A stretch of DNA of 64,000 bases from Nocardioides sp. Root240 (GCF_001428825.1 NZ_LMIT01000002.1:195510-259509), one strand, 5' to 3'. Positions 1 through 9,261 are shown, counted from the first letter of the stretch. Program-made: numbers and translations. The notes: a model not told the origin generated them from the sequence alone.

Positions 1-30
1 CGGGTGATGGTCTGTTGCGCGCGGGGCCCC

Positions 31-87
31 CGAGTGGGCACAAACCGCAGAAAAAACGGCCGAAAACTTGCGGTATGTGCCCACTCG
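31..87. repeat. Long inverted repeat / hairpin at window start
   Basis: Arms 31-49 (CGAGTGGGCACAAACCGCA) and 69-87 (TGCGGTATGTGCCCACTCG) are complementary over 19 positions with one mismatch, around a 19-nt A-rich loop (50-68). No convincing gene overlaps it. It could end a transcript from the gene left of the window, be a member of a dispersed intergenic repeat, or be a protein-binding dyad. I saw no second copy in this window. The remainder of 1-190 shows nothing further. Confidence 0.6.
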
Positions 88-190
88 AAGGGGTCCCTGC
101 GTAGCCGATCACCGCCCGGCCGCAGCATTGCGCCGACGCTGCCGCAGCGCGACCCGCGGATGGGTCACTCGAGCCAGCTCCTGGCCCTGG

Positions 191-772
191 TCAGTCCGTG
201 ATCTGCAGGTAGCGGCGCACCTGCGCCCAGACGTGCTCGGGGCTGATGCCCTCCTCGCCGATCAGCAGCGCGATGCTCAGCCCGTCGAGCAACGCCAGCA
301 GACCGCGCGTCAGGTGCGGCACGTCCTCGAAGTCGAGCGCCTCCAGAAGGGACGACACGTCGTCGGCCCAGGCGCCGTCGTACTCGGCCTGCGCTGCCTT
401 GAGGGCCGGCTCACGCCCGGCGCGCGGCCACAGCTCGGCCCAGACCAGCCATCGCGGGTCGCCGGTGTGCCGCGGCAGGTAGACCGCGCACATCTGCTCG
501 AGCTTGTCGAGCGACGGGATGTCGGTCGCGAGGATCTCGGCGCGCTTCTCGGCCTCCGCGCCCTCGCACCAGCGCAACAGCTCCAGCAGGAGCCCGTCCT
601 TGTTGCCGAAGTAGTACGACAGGTGGCCCGCGCTGGTGTCGAGGCGACGGCCCAGCTCCGAGAGGGACAGATCGGCCAGCCCGCGCTCGGAGAGGAGCGC
701 CTGGGCCTCGGTGAGGATCCGTTCCCGCGCATCGCCGAGGCGTCGGTTCCTGCGGAACTCGGTGGTGCTCAC
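191..772 (-). CDS. TetR/AcrR-family repressor of the agmatine/putrescine operon
   Basis: This 193-residue protein has an N-terminal TetR-type helix-turn-helix at about residues 36-56 (LSELGRRLDTSAGHLSYYFG, then the usual NKDGLL). The remaining helical part would be the ligand-binding and dimer domain. It is divergent from the permease operon that starts at 849. A perfect palindrome lies in the 76-bp gap, so it most likely represses that operon and perhaps itself. By context the inducer could be agmatine, putrescine or a related amine; this is inference. Length and fold are normal for the family. Confidence 0.9.
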   Translation of the reverse strand: MSTTEFRRNRRLGDARERILTEAQALLSERGLADLSLSELGRRLDTSAGHLSYYFGNKDGLLLELLRWCEGAEAEKRAEILATDIPSLDKLEQMCAVYLPRHTGDPRWLVWAELWPRAGREPALKAAQAEYDGAWADDVSSLLEALDFEDVPHLTRGLLALLDGLSIALLIGEEGISPEHVWAQVRRYLQITD

Positions 773-817
773 CCCTTGACCTTAGCGGCCGCGGACCGCA
801 TAGTGATCCAGCACACG

Positions 818-834
818 TTTGAAAGCCTTTCAAA
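818..834. promoter_or_regulatory. Palindromic operator between TetR gene and permease operon
   Basis: TTTGAAAGCCTTTCAAA is a perfect inverted repeat (8-bp arms around one central base). It lies 38 bp upstream of the adjacent divergent TetR gene's start and 14 bp upstream of the permease start, overlapping where the permease promoter or 5' leader should be. It is A/T-rich in otherwise GC-rich DNA. Typical layout for a TetR operator; binding is inferred. Confidence 0.7.
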
Positions 835-848
835 TTCGAGGAGTGACC

Positions 849-2231
849 ATGGCTGTGTCCCAAGAGCCCGCGGAGCTGGCGCCGCCCGCCCAGACGGTGC
901 GCCACCTGACGCCGGTGCTGGGCCTGGCAGGTGCCGTGCTGATGACGGTCTCGTGCATCACCCCGACCTCGAGCCTGTTCATCATCGTTCCGGAGGTCCT
1001 GGCCAGCCAGGGCAGCGGCGCGGTGATCGCCCTGGTCGTCGGCGTGGTGATCTCGGTGGCGGTCGGCGCGTGCTACGCCGAGCTGGGGACGCGCACGCCG
1101 TCGTCGGGCGGCGAGTACGCGATGATCACGCACACGCTGGGACGCACGCTGGGCTGGCTCACCTTCACCCTCACGGCGGCGCTGCTCGTGGTCATCCCGC
1201 CGATCATCGCCCTCGGTACGGCCGACTACCTCTCCTCGATCGTCACGGTCGACCGGGCTGCGGCAGGCGCCGTGGTGATGCTGCTCGCGACCTTCACCGC
1301 GATCCTCGACATGCGCTCGAACGCGTTCGTCACCGCCATCTTCCTCGGCATCGAGACCGTCGCCGCGACGGTCGTGGCCTACCTCGGCTTCACCCACGCC
1401 GAGCGCGGCGTCGGCTCGCTGCTGAAGCCGCACGCCCTCGACGGGAGCGGCGCGCTCAACCCCTACACGCTCGGCGTGCTCATGGCGGGGCTCGCCGTCG
1501 CGATGTTCGTGGTCAACGGGTTCGGCACGGCGTCGTACCTCGCCGAGGAGATCATCGAGCCGCGCAAGAACGTCGCGCGTGCGGTCTTCCTGTCGCTCTT
1601 CATCTCCGCCGTGATCATCATCGTGCCGACGGCCGCGGTGATCATCGGCGCCGGGTCGCTGACCGACCTGGGCGAGCTGGGCTTCCCCGACTTCGTCGAG
1701 GCCTGGGCCGGCTCCGACGTCGCCGCCGCGGTGAGCGTCGGCATCGCCATCGCGATCTTCAACGCCGTGATCGTGATGATGGTCCAGAACGGCCGGGTCA
1801 TCTACGCCACCGGCCGCGACCGCACCTGGCCCGAGCCGATCAACAAGGCCCTGACCCGCATGCACCCGCGGTTCAACACGCCGTACGTCGCCACGCTGGT
1901 CGTCGGCGGTGCCGGAGCCCTGCTGGCCTACCTCGTCGACATCGAGGCGCTGCTCGGCGTCACCTCCGTCATCGTCTCCGTGGTCTTCATCCTGCTCGCG
2001 GTGGGCGCGCTGACCGTCCGGCGCACCCCGCACGCGGGCTGGCACATGCCGCTGTGGCCGCTGGCCCCGGTCGTCGTGATCGGCGCGCTGGGCTACGCCC
2101 TGCTCGGCTCGGCCGCCGTCGACCTCGTCATCACCGGCGTCATCGTCGTGGTGGCCCTCGCCTATGAGCTGCTCTACCTGCGTCCCCGTCGCGACGAGCG
2201 CTTCCTCGTCGACGCGCTGGAGGAGCGATGA
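849..2231 (+). CDS. APC-superfamily amino acid/polyamine permease
   Basis: The 460-residue product is an integral membrane protein with about 12 hydrophobic segments and the APC-type first helix region (LTPVLGLAGAVLMTVSCITP). It probably imports an amine or amino acid; agmatine or putrescine fits the downstream enzymes, since no arginine decarboxylase is present to make agmatine inside the cell. I chose the ATG at 849 because GAGGAG lies 5 nt upstream; an in-frame TTG at 819 would fall inside the operator palindrome. Its stop overlaps the next start (ATGA), making it the first gene of a five-gene operon. Confidence 0.88.
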   Translation: MAVSQEPAELAPPAQTVRHLTPVLGLAGAVLMTVSCITPTSSLFIIVPEVLASQGSGAVIALVVGVVISVAVGACYAELGTRTPSSGGEYAMITHTLGRTLGWLTFTLTAALLVVIPPIIALGTADYLSSIVTVDRAAAGAVVMLLATFTAILDMRSNAFVTAIFLGIETVAATVVAYLGFTHAERGVGSLLKPHALDGSGALNPYTLGVLMAGLAVAMFVVNGFGTASYLAEEIIEPRKNVARAVFLSLFISAVIIIVPTAAVIIGAGSLTDLGELGFPDFVEAWAGSDVAAAVSVGIAIAIFNAVIVMMVQNGRVIYATGRDRTWPEPINKALTRMHPRFNTPYVATLVVGGAGALLAYLVDIEALLGVTSVIVSVVFILLAVGALTVRRTPHAGWHMPLWPLAPVVVIGALGYALLGSAAVDLVITGVIVVVALAYELLYLRPRRDERFLVDALEER

Positions 2232-3892
2232 GCGCCGAGGCAGCCGACCTGCTGCTCACCGGAGGGATCGTCCACACCCTCGACCCCGACCTGGGCGAGG
2301 CCGACTCGCTCGCCGTCCGCGACGAGCGCATCGTGTGGGTCGGTCGCCGCGCCGACGCGCCGGCCTGGGCGCTCGCCGCGACCGAGGTCCGCGACCTCGA
2401 CGGCCGTGCCGTGCTGCCGGGCTTCGTCGACGCGCACAACCACGTGCGGCTCGGGTCCGACGACGCGTGCGTGCAGCTCGCCGGCGCGGACACGCTCGAC
2501 GAGGTCGGTGCCCGCCTGCGGGCCTTCGCCGCCGCGCACCCCGGCACCGGCTGGGTGGAGGCCGAGGGCTACACCTACGCCGGGCTGACCGCCGGCGCGC
2601 ACCCGACCCGGCAGATGCTCGACGAGCTCGTGCCGGACCGGCCCGTCGCCGTCCTCAGCTACGACGTCCACACGCTGTGGCTCAACACGCCCGGCCTCGC
2701 GGCGCTCGGCGTCGACGAGCCCGACCAGCCCTTCGGCACGGCCGAGCTCGACGCGGACGGCCGTCCGTCCGGCTTCGTCGTCGACTTCGCCGTGAAGGGG
2801 CTCTCGCGTGCCGGGCTCGCCGCGCTGCTCGAGCGCGGACTGCCGTGGGCGTCGCCGGAGCGGCAGTACCAGCGGCTGCTGGGCAGCCTCGACCAGGCCG
2901 CGCGGTGCGGCATCACCACGGTCGTGGAACCGCAGAACTCGCCCGACGACATCGCCCTCTTCGAGCGGGCGCGGCGCGAGGGCCGGCTGGGCCCGCGGGT
3001 CGTGCTCGCGATGTTCCACCCGATGGGCACCACTGCGCAGGAGCGCCGGGAGTTCGCGCGTCTCGCGACGTCGTACGACGACGACCGGCTCCGCGTGGGC
3101 CCGCTCAAGCTCTACATCGACGACGTCGTCGAGCCGCACACCGCGGCGCTGCACGAGCCCTACGCCGGCGAGTCCGAGCACCGCGGCGAGACCTACTACG
3201 ACCCGTCGGAGTTCGCCGACCTGGTGGCCGAGCTCGACGCCGAGGGCTTCCAGCTGTTCGTCCACGCCACGGGCGACCGCGGCATCACCACCGTGCTCGA
3301 CGCGGTCGAGAACGCCCGCGCCGTCAACGGCCCCCGCGACGCCCGGCACCAGGTCGTGCACGTGGAGTGCCTGCGGCGCTCGGACCTGCCCCGGTTCGCG
3401 GAGCTCGGCGTCGTCGCCTGCATGCAGCCGCGTCACGCCAGTCCCGAGATCGCCGGCCCGGGACATGCCTGGGCGGAGGCCGTGGGGGAGCAGCGCTGGC
3501 ACCAGGCCTGGCCGTTGCGCTCGTTGCGCGACCACGGCGCGGTGCTGGCGTTCTCCAGCGACTGGAACGTGGCCGAGATGGAGCCGATGGTCGGCATCCA
3601 GTGCGCGGTGACGCGCGCGCCGCTGTCCGGTGGCGAGCCCTGGCAGCCGGAGGAGGCGGTCACGCTCCACGACGCGCTGCTCGGCTACACGACCGGGAGT
3701 GCCCGCGCGAACTTCTGCGAGGACGACCGGGGATCCCTGACCGTCGGCAAGTACGCCGACCTCGTGGTCCTCGACACCGACCCCTACGCCGTGGACGCGA
3801 CCAAGCTCGCCGACGTCTGCGTGCTGGAGACGTGGGTCGGCGGTCGCCTCGTCCACTCCACCACCCACCACCACCTGGAGGAATCACCGTGA
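2228..3892 (+). CDS. Amidohydrolase family 3 (YtcJ-like) metal-dependent hydrolase
   Basis: A 554-residue member of the amidohydrolase superfamily, 'YtcJ/exoenzyme regulatory' branch. The beta-strand 1 HxH metal motif is seen as VDAHNHV (H70, H72); later metal/acid sites are HATGDRG (about 346) and the FSSDWN Asp (about 444). The N- and C-terminal strands form the usual composite sandwich (LTGGIVHTLDP; GKYADLVVLDTDPY). It overlaps its neighbours on both sides by 4 nt, so it is made together with the agmatine enzymes. Its substrate is unknown; an N-acyl amine or formamide that feeds the pathway is possible but unproven. Confidence 0.85.
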   Translation: MSAEAADLLLTGGIVHTLDPDLGEADSLAVRDERIVWVGRRADAPAWALAATEVRDLDGRAVLPGFVDAHNHVRLGSDDACVQLAGADTLDEVGARLRAFAAAHPGTGWVEAEGYTYAGLTAGAHPTRQMLDELVPDRPVAVLSYDVHTLWLNTPGLAALGVDEPDQPFGTAELDADGRPSGFVVDFAVKGLSRAGLAALLERGLPWASPERQYQRLLGSLDQAARCGITTVVEPQNSPDDIALFERARREGRLGPRVVLAMFHPMGTTAQERREFARLATSYDDDRLRVGPLKLYIDDVVEPHTAALHEPYAGESEHRGETYYDPSEFADLVAELDAEGFQLFVHATGDRGITTVLDAVENARAVNGPRDARHQVVHVECLRRSDLPRFAELGVVACMQPRHASPEIAGPGHAWAEAVGEQRWHQAWPLRSLRDHGAVLAFSSDWNVAEMEPMVGIQCAVTRAPLSGGEPWQPEEAVTLHDALLGYTTGSARANFCEDDRGSLTVGKYADLVVLDTDPYAVDATKLADVCVLETWVGGRLVHSTTHHHLEESP

Positions 3893-4938
3893 GCACCGGC
3901 TGGAGGATGCCTGCCGAGACAGAGCCCCACGACGCGACCTGGATGGCCTGGCCGGCCGGCTCGTACACGCTGGGCGAGTCGCCCGCCGAGGCCGACGAGG
4001 CCCGCCGTACCTGGGCAGCGGTCGCCAACGCCATCGCCGAGCACGAGCCCGTGCACGTGCTGGTCCCGCCGGCCGAGCGCGCCGCGGCAAGGAGCCTGCT
4101 CGCAGGCGAGGTCGAGCGTCACGAGGCGCCGCTGGACGACGCGTGGTACCGCGACATCGGCCCGACCTTCGTGCTCGGTCAGGATGCCGGCGGACCCGCG
4201 CTCGGCGCCGTCAACTGGGTCTTCAACGGCTGGGGCCAGCAGGACTGGGCCACGTGGGAGCTCGACGCCGTGGCCAGCGACGTCGCGACCGAGGCGTCCG
4301 GCGCCGTCCGGATCGACTCCTCCATGGTCAACGAGGGCGGTGGCATCCACACCGACGGACGCGGCACCTTCCTGGTGACCGAGACCGTCCAGCTCGACCC
4401 GTTCCGCAACCCCGGCTGGACGAAGGCCGACGTCGAGGCCGAGCTGGCCCGGACGCTCGGCGCGCGAGCCGTGATCTGGCTGCCGTGCGGCCTGACCCGC
4501 GACAACGAGCGCTACGGCACCCGCGGCCACGTCGACATCGTCGCCACCTTCACCGCGCCGGGGCGGGTGCTGCTCCACGAGCAGCGCGACCCCGCGCACC
4601 CCGACCACGCCGTCAGCCGCCGGCTCGCCGCCGTGCTCGAGGGGGCTCGCGACGCCGACGACAAGCCGATCGAGGTCACCTCGATCCCCGCCCCGAGCGG
4701 GCTCCGCGACGCCGAGGGCTGGGTCGACCACAGCTACGTCAACCACTACGTCGCCAACGGAGCCGTGATCGCGTGCGCCTTCGACGACGAGATCGACGCG
4801 GAGGCCCGGTCGATCCTCGCCGACGCCTACCCGGGCCGTCAGGTCGTCCAGGTCGACGCCCGCCCCCTCTTCGCGCGCGGGGGCGGCATCCACTGCATCA
4901 CCCAGCAACAGCCCGCAGTCCCGAAGGAAGAATCATGA
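3889..4938 (+). CDS. aguA: Agmatine deiminase (peptidyl-arginine deiminase-type fold)
   Basis: Converts agmatine to N-carbamoylputrescine and ammonia. The 349-residue protein has the family landmarks: TWMAWP near the N-terminus, WYRDIGPTF (catalytic-site Asp, about 88), VNEGGGIHTDGRGT, GHVDI (catalytic His, about 214) and the C-terminal GGGIHCITQQQP with the nucleophilic Cys at 336. The GTG start at 3889 overlaps the previous stop (GTGA). The next gene encodes an N-carbamoylputrescine amidase-like enzyme, which supports agmatine over peptidyl-arginine as the substrate. Length is normal for AguA. Confidence 0.92.
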   Translation: MSTGWRMPAETEPHDATWMAWPAGSYTLGESPAEADEARRTWAAVANAIAEHEPVHVLVPPAERAAARSLLAGEVERHEAPLDDAWYRDIGPTFVLGQDAGGPALGAVNWVFNGWGQQDWATWELDAVASDVATEASGAVRIDSSMVNEGGGIHTDGRGTFLVTETVQLDPFRNPGWTKADVEAELARTLGARAVIWLPCGLTRDNERYGTRGHVDIVATFTAPGRVLLHEQRDPAHPDHAVSRRLAAVLEGARDADDKPIEVTSIPAPSGLRDAEGWVDHSYVNHYVANGAVIACAFDDEIDAEARSILADAYPGRQVVQVDARPLFARGGGIHCITQQQPAVPKEES

Positions 4939-5882
4939 AGCTCATCACCGCGCCCGCGCTGCCCTCCCTCGCCCGCGTCGGCCCTGACCGCCCCGGGCGC
5001 AGCCTGACCGTCGGTGTCGTCCAGATGCACTGGCAGTGCGACGCCGACGCCCACACAGCGGCTCTCGCGGAGGGCGTCCGCCAGGCCGCCGGAGCGGGCG
5101 CACAGGTCGTGTTCCTGCCCGAGCTGACCCTGTCGCGCTACCCCGCCGACTACCGCCCCGAGGGCCGCGCGGCCGACCTCGCGGAGTCGATCGAGGACGG
5201 CCCGACCCGGGTGCTGGCCGAGAAGCTGGCCCGGGAGCACGGGGTGTTCGTGCACGCCTCGCTCTACGAGGAGGCGCCGGCCGCGGACGGCAGCGACGAC
5301 GGCCTCGGCTACAACACCGCGATCCTGGTCAGCCCGGAGGGCACGCTCGCCGGCCGCACCCGGAAGGTGCACATCCCGGTGACCGAGGGCTACTTCGAGG
5401 ACCTGTTCTTCCGCGGTGGTCCTGCCGAGGACGCCTACCCGGTCCACGTCGCCGACCTGCCCGGCTCGCCGCGGCTGGGCCTGCCGACCTGCTGGGACGA
5501 GTGGTTCCCCGAGGTGGCCCGTGCCTACTCGCTCGCCGACGCGGAGGTGCTGGCCTACCCGACGGCGATCGGCTCGGAGCCCGACCACCCCGACTTCGAC
5601 ACCCAGCCGCTGTGGCAGCAGGTCATCGTCGGCAACGGCATCGCCAACGGCCTGTTCATGTGCGTCCCCAACCGCTGGGGCGACGAGGGCCGGGTGAGCT
5701 TCTACGGCTCGTCCTTCGTGTCCGACCCGTACGGCCGGATCCTCGTGCAGGCGCCGCGCTCGGGCGACGCGGTCCTGGTCGCCACCCTGGATCTCGACCA
5801 GCGCACGGACTGGCTGGAGCTGTTCCCCTTCCTGGCGACCCGCCGCCCCGACACCTACGCGTCGTTGGTGGCGCCCCGATGA
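4935..5882 (+). CDS. aguB: Nitrilase-family hydrolase, probable N-carbamoylputrescine amidase
   Basis: The 315-residue carbon-nitrogen hydrolase shows the Glu-Lys-Cys triad: FLPELTLSRY (E about 64), RTRKVHIP (K about 144) and GLPTCWDEWFPE (C about 187). TCWDEWFPE and the YPTAIGSEP region resemble N-carbamoylputrescine amidases, which release putrescine, CO2 and ammonia. Placement directly after agmatine deiminase with an ATGA overlap makes this assignment strong, although the extended N-terminus (about 25 residues before the first beta strand) is longer than in typical AguB. Confidence 0.88.
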   Translation: MKLITAPALPSLARVGPDRPGRSLTVGVVQMHWQCDADAHTAALAEGVRQAAGAGAQVVFLPELTLSRYPADYRPEGRAADLAESIEDGPTRVLAEKLAREHGVFVHASLYEEAPAADGSDDGLGYNTAILVSPEGTLAGRTRKVHIPVTEGYFEDLFFRGGPAEDAYPVHVADLPGSPRLGLPTCWDEWFPEVARAYSLADAEVLAYPTAIGSEPDHPDFDTQPLWQQVIVGNGIANGLFMCVPNRWGDEGRVSFYGSSFVSDPYGRILVQAPRSGDAVLVATLDLDQRTDWLELFPFLATRRPDTYASLVAPR

Positions 5883-7264
5883 GCACGAACGAGGAGCACG
5901 AGATGGCCGCGCACACGCACGACACGATCATCGTCGGGGCCGGTGTCACCGGCCTCACCGCCGCCTGGCGACTGACGGAGTCCGGGCAGGACGTGGTCGT
6001 GCTCGAGGCGCGCGACCGCGTCGGCGGCCGGCTGCGGTCCGAGGACCACAACGGGTCCCCGTTCGAGATCGGCGGGCAGTGGGTCTCGCCTGACCAGGAC
6101 GCGCTGATCGACCTGCTGGCCGAGCTCGGGCTCGAGACCTACGCCCGGCACCGCAGCGGCGACTCGCTGTACGTCGACCGGGCCGGCGAGGCGCACCGGT
6201 TCGCCGGCGAGGACCTCCCCGTCGGGGAGCTCACCGCCAAGGAGATCGACCGGGTCATCGGCGTCCTCGACGCGCTCGCCGCGCAGATGGAACCCGACCG
6301 ACCGTGGGAGCACCCGCAGGCCGCCGAGCTCGACCGGACCACCTTCGCGCAGTGGCTCGACGCGCAGACCGACGACGTCGAGGCGCGCGACAACATCGCG
6401 CTCTACCTCGGGCCGGCAATGCTGACGAAGCCGACGTACGCCTTCTCGGCCCTGACGGCGGTGCTGATGGCGGCCAGCGCCGGCTCGTTCAGCCACCTCG
6501 TCGACGCCGACTTCATCCTCGACCGCCGGGTGGTGGGCGGCCTGGCCTCGGTGCCGGCCGAGCTGGCGGCCCGCCTCGGCGACCGGGTCCGCCTCGGCGC
6601 CGACGTGACCCACGTCGAGTGGGACGCCTCCGGTGCCACGGTCACGGTCGACGGTGTCCAGCTGCGGGCGGCTCACGTCGTGCTGGCCCTGCCGCCCACC
6701 CACGTCCGGCGGATCCGGATCACGCCCGAGCTGCCGGCGGAGCTGCGGCACGCGCGGGAGCACCAGTCGTTCGGCCTCGTGATCAAGGTGCAGGCCGAGT
6801 ACGACACGCCCTTCTGGCGGGAGGCGGGACTCTCGGGCACGGGTTTCGCGCCGTACGGGCTGGTCCACGAGGTCTACGACAACACCCCCGCCGACGCGGC
6901 GACCGGCACCCTGGTCGGCTTCGTGTCGGACCTGTCGGCCGACGACCTGGGGCGCCTCGGCGACGAGGAGCGGCGGGCGCGCGTCCTGGCGTCCCTCGCG
7001 AGCTACTTCGGCGAGCGGGCCCTGGCTCCCCGCACCTACGTCGAGAGCGACTGGCAGCACCAGGAGCTCACCGGTGGCGCGTACGCGACCAGCTTCGACG
7101 TCGGCAGCCTGACCCGGTACGGCGCCGCGCTCCACACGCCCGTCGGACCGATCCGCTTCGGGTCGAGCGACGTGGCCGGGCTGGGCTTCCAGCACGTCGA
7201 CGGCGCGGTCCGCGTCGGCGGCCGTCTCGCGCGGGAGATCCTGGCCGCGGGCGAGGGCGCCTGA
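5879..7264 (+). CDS. Flavin amine oxidase, probable putrescine oxidase
   Basis: The 461-residue protein starts with a dinucleotide-binding fold (IIVGAGVTGLTAAWRL, then VLEARDRVGGRL) and has the monoamine/putrescine oxidase sequence FEIGGQWVSPDQDAL. It ends with the conserved FAD-contact segment (FQHVDGAVRVGGRLAREIL). It would oxidise putrescine to 4-aminobutanal with release of ammonia and H2O2. The ATG at 5879 overlaps the previous stop; a second in-frame ATG at 5900 is possible. An aminobutanal dehydrogenase, the expected next step, is not in the window. Confidence 0.85.
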   Translation: MSTNEEHEMAAHTHDTIIVGAGVTGLTAAWRLTESGQDVVVLEARDRVGGRLRSEDHNGSPFEIGGQWVSPDQDALIDLLAELGLETYARHRSGDSLYVDRAGEAHRFAGEDLPVGELTAKEIDRVIGVLDALAAQMEPDRPWEHPQAAELDRTTFAQWLDAQTDDVEARDNIALYLGPAMLTKPTYAFSALTAVLMAASAGSFSHLVDADFILDRRVVGGLASVPAELAARLGDRVRLGADVTHVEWDASGATVTVDGVQLRAAHVVLALPPTHVRRIRITPELPAELRHAREHQSFGLVIKVQAEYDTPFWREAGLSGTGFAPYGLVHEVYDNTPADAATGTLVGFVSDLSADDLGRLGDEERRARVLASLASYFGERALAPRTYVESDWQHQELTGGAYATSFDVGSLTRYGAALHTPVGPIRFGSSDVAGLGFQHVDGAVRVGGRLAREILAAGEGA

Positions 7265-7301
7265 CGTGGGGTGACGGGGTGGTCGTGCGTACGCTCGAAC
7301 C

Positions 7302-8759
7302 ATGACGACGGCACCTGCGGACGTCGCGGTCCTCGAGCACCGCTTCGCGACCGCGCTCCCCGAGCTGGCGCTGCCGGTCGAGGCGGCGACCACCCCCGAT
7401 CCGCGCATCGTGCTGCTCAACGTCCCGCTCGCCGAGGAGCTCGGCCTCGACCCCGAGCGGCTGGCCACCCCCGAGGGTCTCGGCCTGCTGACCGGAACCC
7501 GTCCGCCGACGGGGGCGACCCCGGTGGCACAGGCCTACGCCGGCCACCAGTTCGGCGGCTTCGCCCGGCTCGGCGACGGGCGCGCGCTGCTGATGGGGGA
7601 GCTCGTCGCCCCGGACGGCCGGCTGCGCGACCTGCACCTCAAGGGGTCCGGCCGCACCCGCTTCGCCCGCGGCGGTGACGGGCTGGCCGCGCTCGGGCCG
7701 ATGCTGCGCGAGTACGTCGTCAGCGAGGCGATGCACGCACTGGGCATCCCGACCACCCGCTCGCTCGCCGTGGTCGCGACCGGGCGACGCGTGCAGCGCG
7801 AGGAGGCGCTGCCGGGGGCCGTGCTCGCGCGGATCGCCAGCAGCCACCTGCGGGTCGGCACCGTGCAGCTGGCGCGGGCGACCGACGACCCGGTCCTGCT
7901 GCGGCGGGTGGCCGACCTCGCGATCGAGCGGCACCACCCGCTCGCGGCCGAGGACCCCGCGCCGTACCTCGCCCTCTACCGCGCGGTCATCGCCGTGCAG
8001 GCGCGGCTCATCGCGCAGTGGATGCTGGTGGGCTTCGTCCACGGCGTCATGAACACCGACAACATGACCCTGTCGGGCGAGACGATCGACTACGGCCCGT
8101 GCGCCTTCCTCGACGCCTACGACCCGGCGACCGTCTACAGCTCGATCGACGAGGGCGGCCGCTACGCCTACGGTCGCCAGCCCGCCGCGGCGCACTGGAA
8201 CCTGGCCCGGCTGGGTGAGGCGATGCTGCCGCTGCTCGACGACGACGAGGACCGCGCGGTCGCGCTGGCGACCGAGGCGCTGGCCACCTTCGGCTCCCTG
8301 TACGACGACGCGATGGCCTCGGGGTTGCGGGCCAAGCTCGGCCTGCCGGTCGGCACCGAGGCCGACGCACGCCGGATCGCCGGACCGCTCCTCGACCTGC
8401 TCGCGGCGAGCCACGTCGACCACACCACCTTCTGGCGGCACCTCGCGACGGCCGCCCGCGGTGACGCCGAGCCGGTGCGTGGCCTCTTCCTCGACCTGGC
8501 CGCCCTCGACGACTGGCTCACTGGATGGCGCGCACTGCGGCCCGACCCGGACGCGATGGACCGGGTCAACCCGGCGTACCTGCCACGCAACCACCTCGTC
8601 GAGGAGGCGCTGGCCGCCGCCGACGCGGGCGACCTCGCGCCGACCCAGCGCCTGCTCGAGGCGATCCGGGACCCGTACCGTCCGCGTCCCGGCTTCGAGC
8701 GGTACGCCGAGCCGGCGCCCGAGGACTTCGGCCGCTACCGCACGTTCTGCGGCACCTGA
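7302..8759 (+). CDS. selO: Protein adenylyltransferase SelO (YdiU family)
   Basis: A pseudokinase-fold enzyme that transfers AMP to Ser/Thr/Tyr residues of proteins, linked to redox stress. Family motifs in order: [37 protein letters not shown] (nucleotide loop), [32 protein letters not shown] and [10 protein letters not shown] (the catalytic and metal-binding segment). It ends ...FCGT, with Cys in the third-last position, where animal SelO carries selenocysteine. The 485 residues match the bacterial family. It stands alone 37 nt after the amine-oxidase gene and no strong Shine-Dalgarno is visible. Confidence 0.93.
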   Translation: MTTAPADVAVLEHRFATALPELALPVEAATTPDPRIVLLNVPLAEELGLDPERLATPEGLGLLTGTRPPTGATPVAQAYAGHQFGGFARLGDGRALLMGELVAPDGRLRDLHLKGSGRTRFARGGDGLAALGPMLREYVVSEAMHALGIPTTRSLAVVATGRRVQREEALPGAVLARIASSHLRVGTVQLARATDDPVLLRRVADLAIERHHPLAAEDPAPYLALYRAVIAVQARLIAQWMLVGFVHGVMNTDNMTLSGETIDYGPCAFLDAYDPATVYSSIDEGGRYAYGRQPAAAHWNLARLGEAMLPLLDDDEDRAVALATEALATFGSLYDDAMASGLRAKLGLPVGTEADARRIAGPLLDLLAASHVDHTTFWRHLATAARGDAEPVRGLFLDLAALDDWLTGWRALRPDPDAMDRVNPAYLPRNHLVEEALAAADAGDLAPTQRLLEAIRDPYRPRPGFERYAEPAPEDFGRYRTFCGT

Positions 8760-8773
8760 CCGGTCGCCGGTCA
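8757..8773. terminator. Bidirectional hairpin holding both convergent stop codons
   Basis: TGACCGGTCGCCGGTCA is a perfect 7-bp inverted repeat with a 3-nt loop. Its left arm begins with the TGA of selO and its right arm ends with the complement of the TGA of the convergent gene at 8771. There is no T-run. It may act as a compact shared terminator. Confidence 0.5.
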
Positions 8774-9160
8774 GTCCTCCCCGAGTGCCCTGGCGACATC
8801 GGCCGGCGTCGCGTCCGCGTCGCTCGGGTCGGCCGCCGCGTCGATCCCGGTCACCGGACGCTCCGGCTGCTGGCGCGGGCCCTTGGGGCGGGCCACCGGT
8901 GACGGGTCGAGACCCAGCTCCTCGGTCACGTTGACCGGGCGGCTGGGATCGACCTCCACCTGGTGCGGCTCGACGGGCTCGACGGGGTCGACGTCGGTCG
9001 GCACGGGAGGGGCGGACTCGTGGTGGCCCGCGATGACCGACCGGACCGTCCGGACGGTGCCCTGGGCCAACCCGACGGCCGTGCCTGCGACGGTCGCCGG
9101 GACGTGCACGGCGGTAGCGGCGAGATCGGTCACCTTGCTGAGCTGGTCCTTGATTGCCAC
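8771..9160 (-). CDS. Hypothetical protein, acidic/proline-rich C-terminal half
   Basis: I do not recognise this 129-residue protein. Residues 1-45 are likely helical and mildly hydrophobic (TVAGTAVGLAQGTVRTVRSVIAG); the rest is rich in Pro, Val, Asp and Glu (PTDVDPVEPVEPHQVEV) and probably disordered. The GTG start at 9160 is preceded by a strong GGAGGAG. It is convergent with selO and divergent from the WrbA-like gene. No function is proposed. Confidence 0.7.
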   Translation of the reverse strand: MAIKDQLSKVTDLAATAVHVPATVAGTAVGLAQGTVRTVRSVIAGHHESAPPVPTDVDPVEPVEPHQVEVDPSRPVNVTEELGLDPSPVARPKGPRQQPERPVTGIDAAADPSDADATPADVARALGED

Positions 9161-9261
9161 CTGGTTCTCCTCCTGGTCCTACGGGGTCGGCTCACGCCGC
9201 TCGGACCCCCGGTACCCCGCCCGACCCGTATGAAGCGGGCGCCGATGGCGAACGTGAGGAC

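Noticed and set aside
411..2045. 544-codon minus-strand frame over the permease gene
   Set aside because: Asp/His/Arg-rich shadow translation with no domain; the permease frame is clearly coding.
2164..3888. Long frame upstream of agmatine deiminase in the same frame (total 924 codons)
   Set aside because: The part before 3889 is low-complexity Arg/Ala/Pro-rich translation of the amidohydrolase gene in another frame; the real start is the GTG at 3889.
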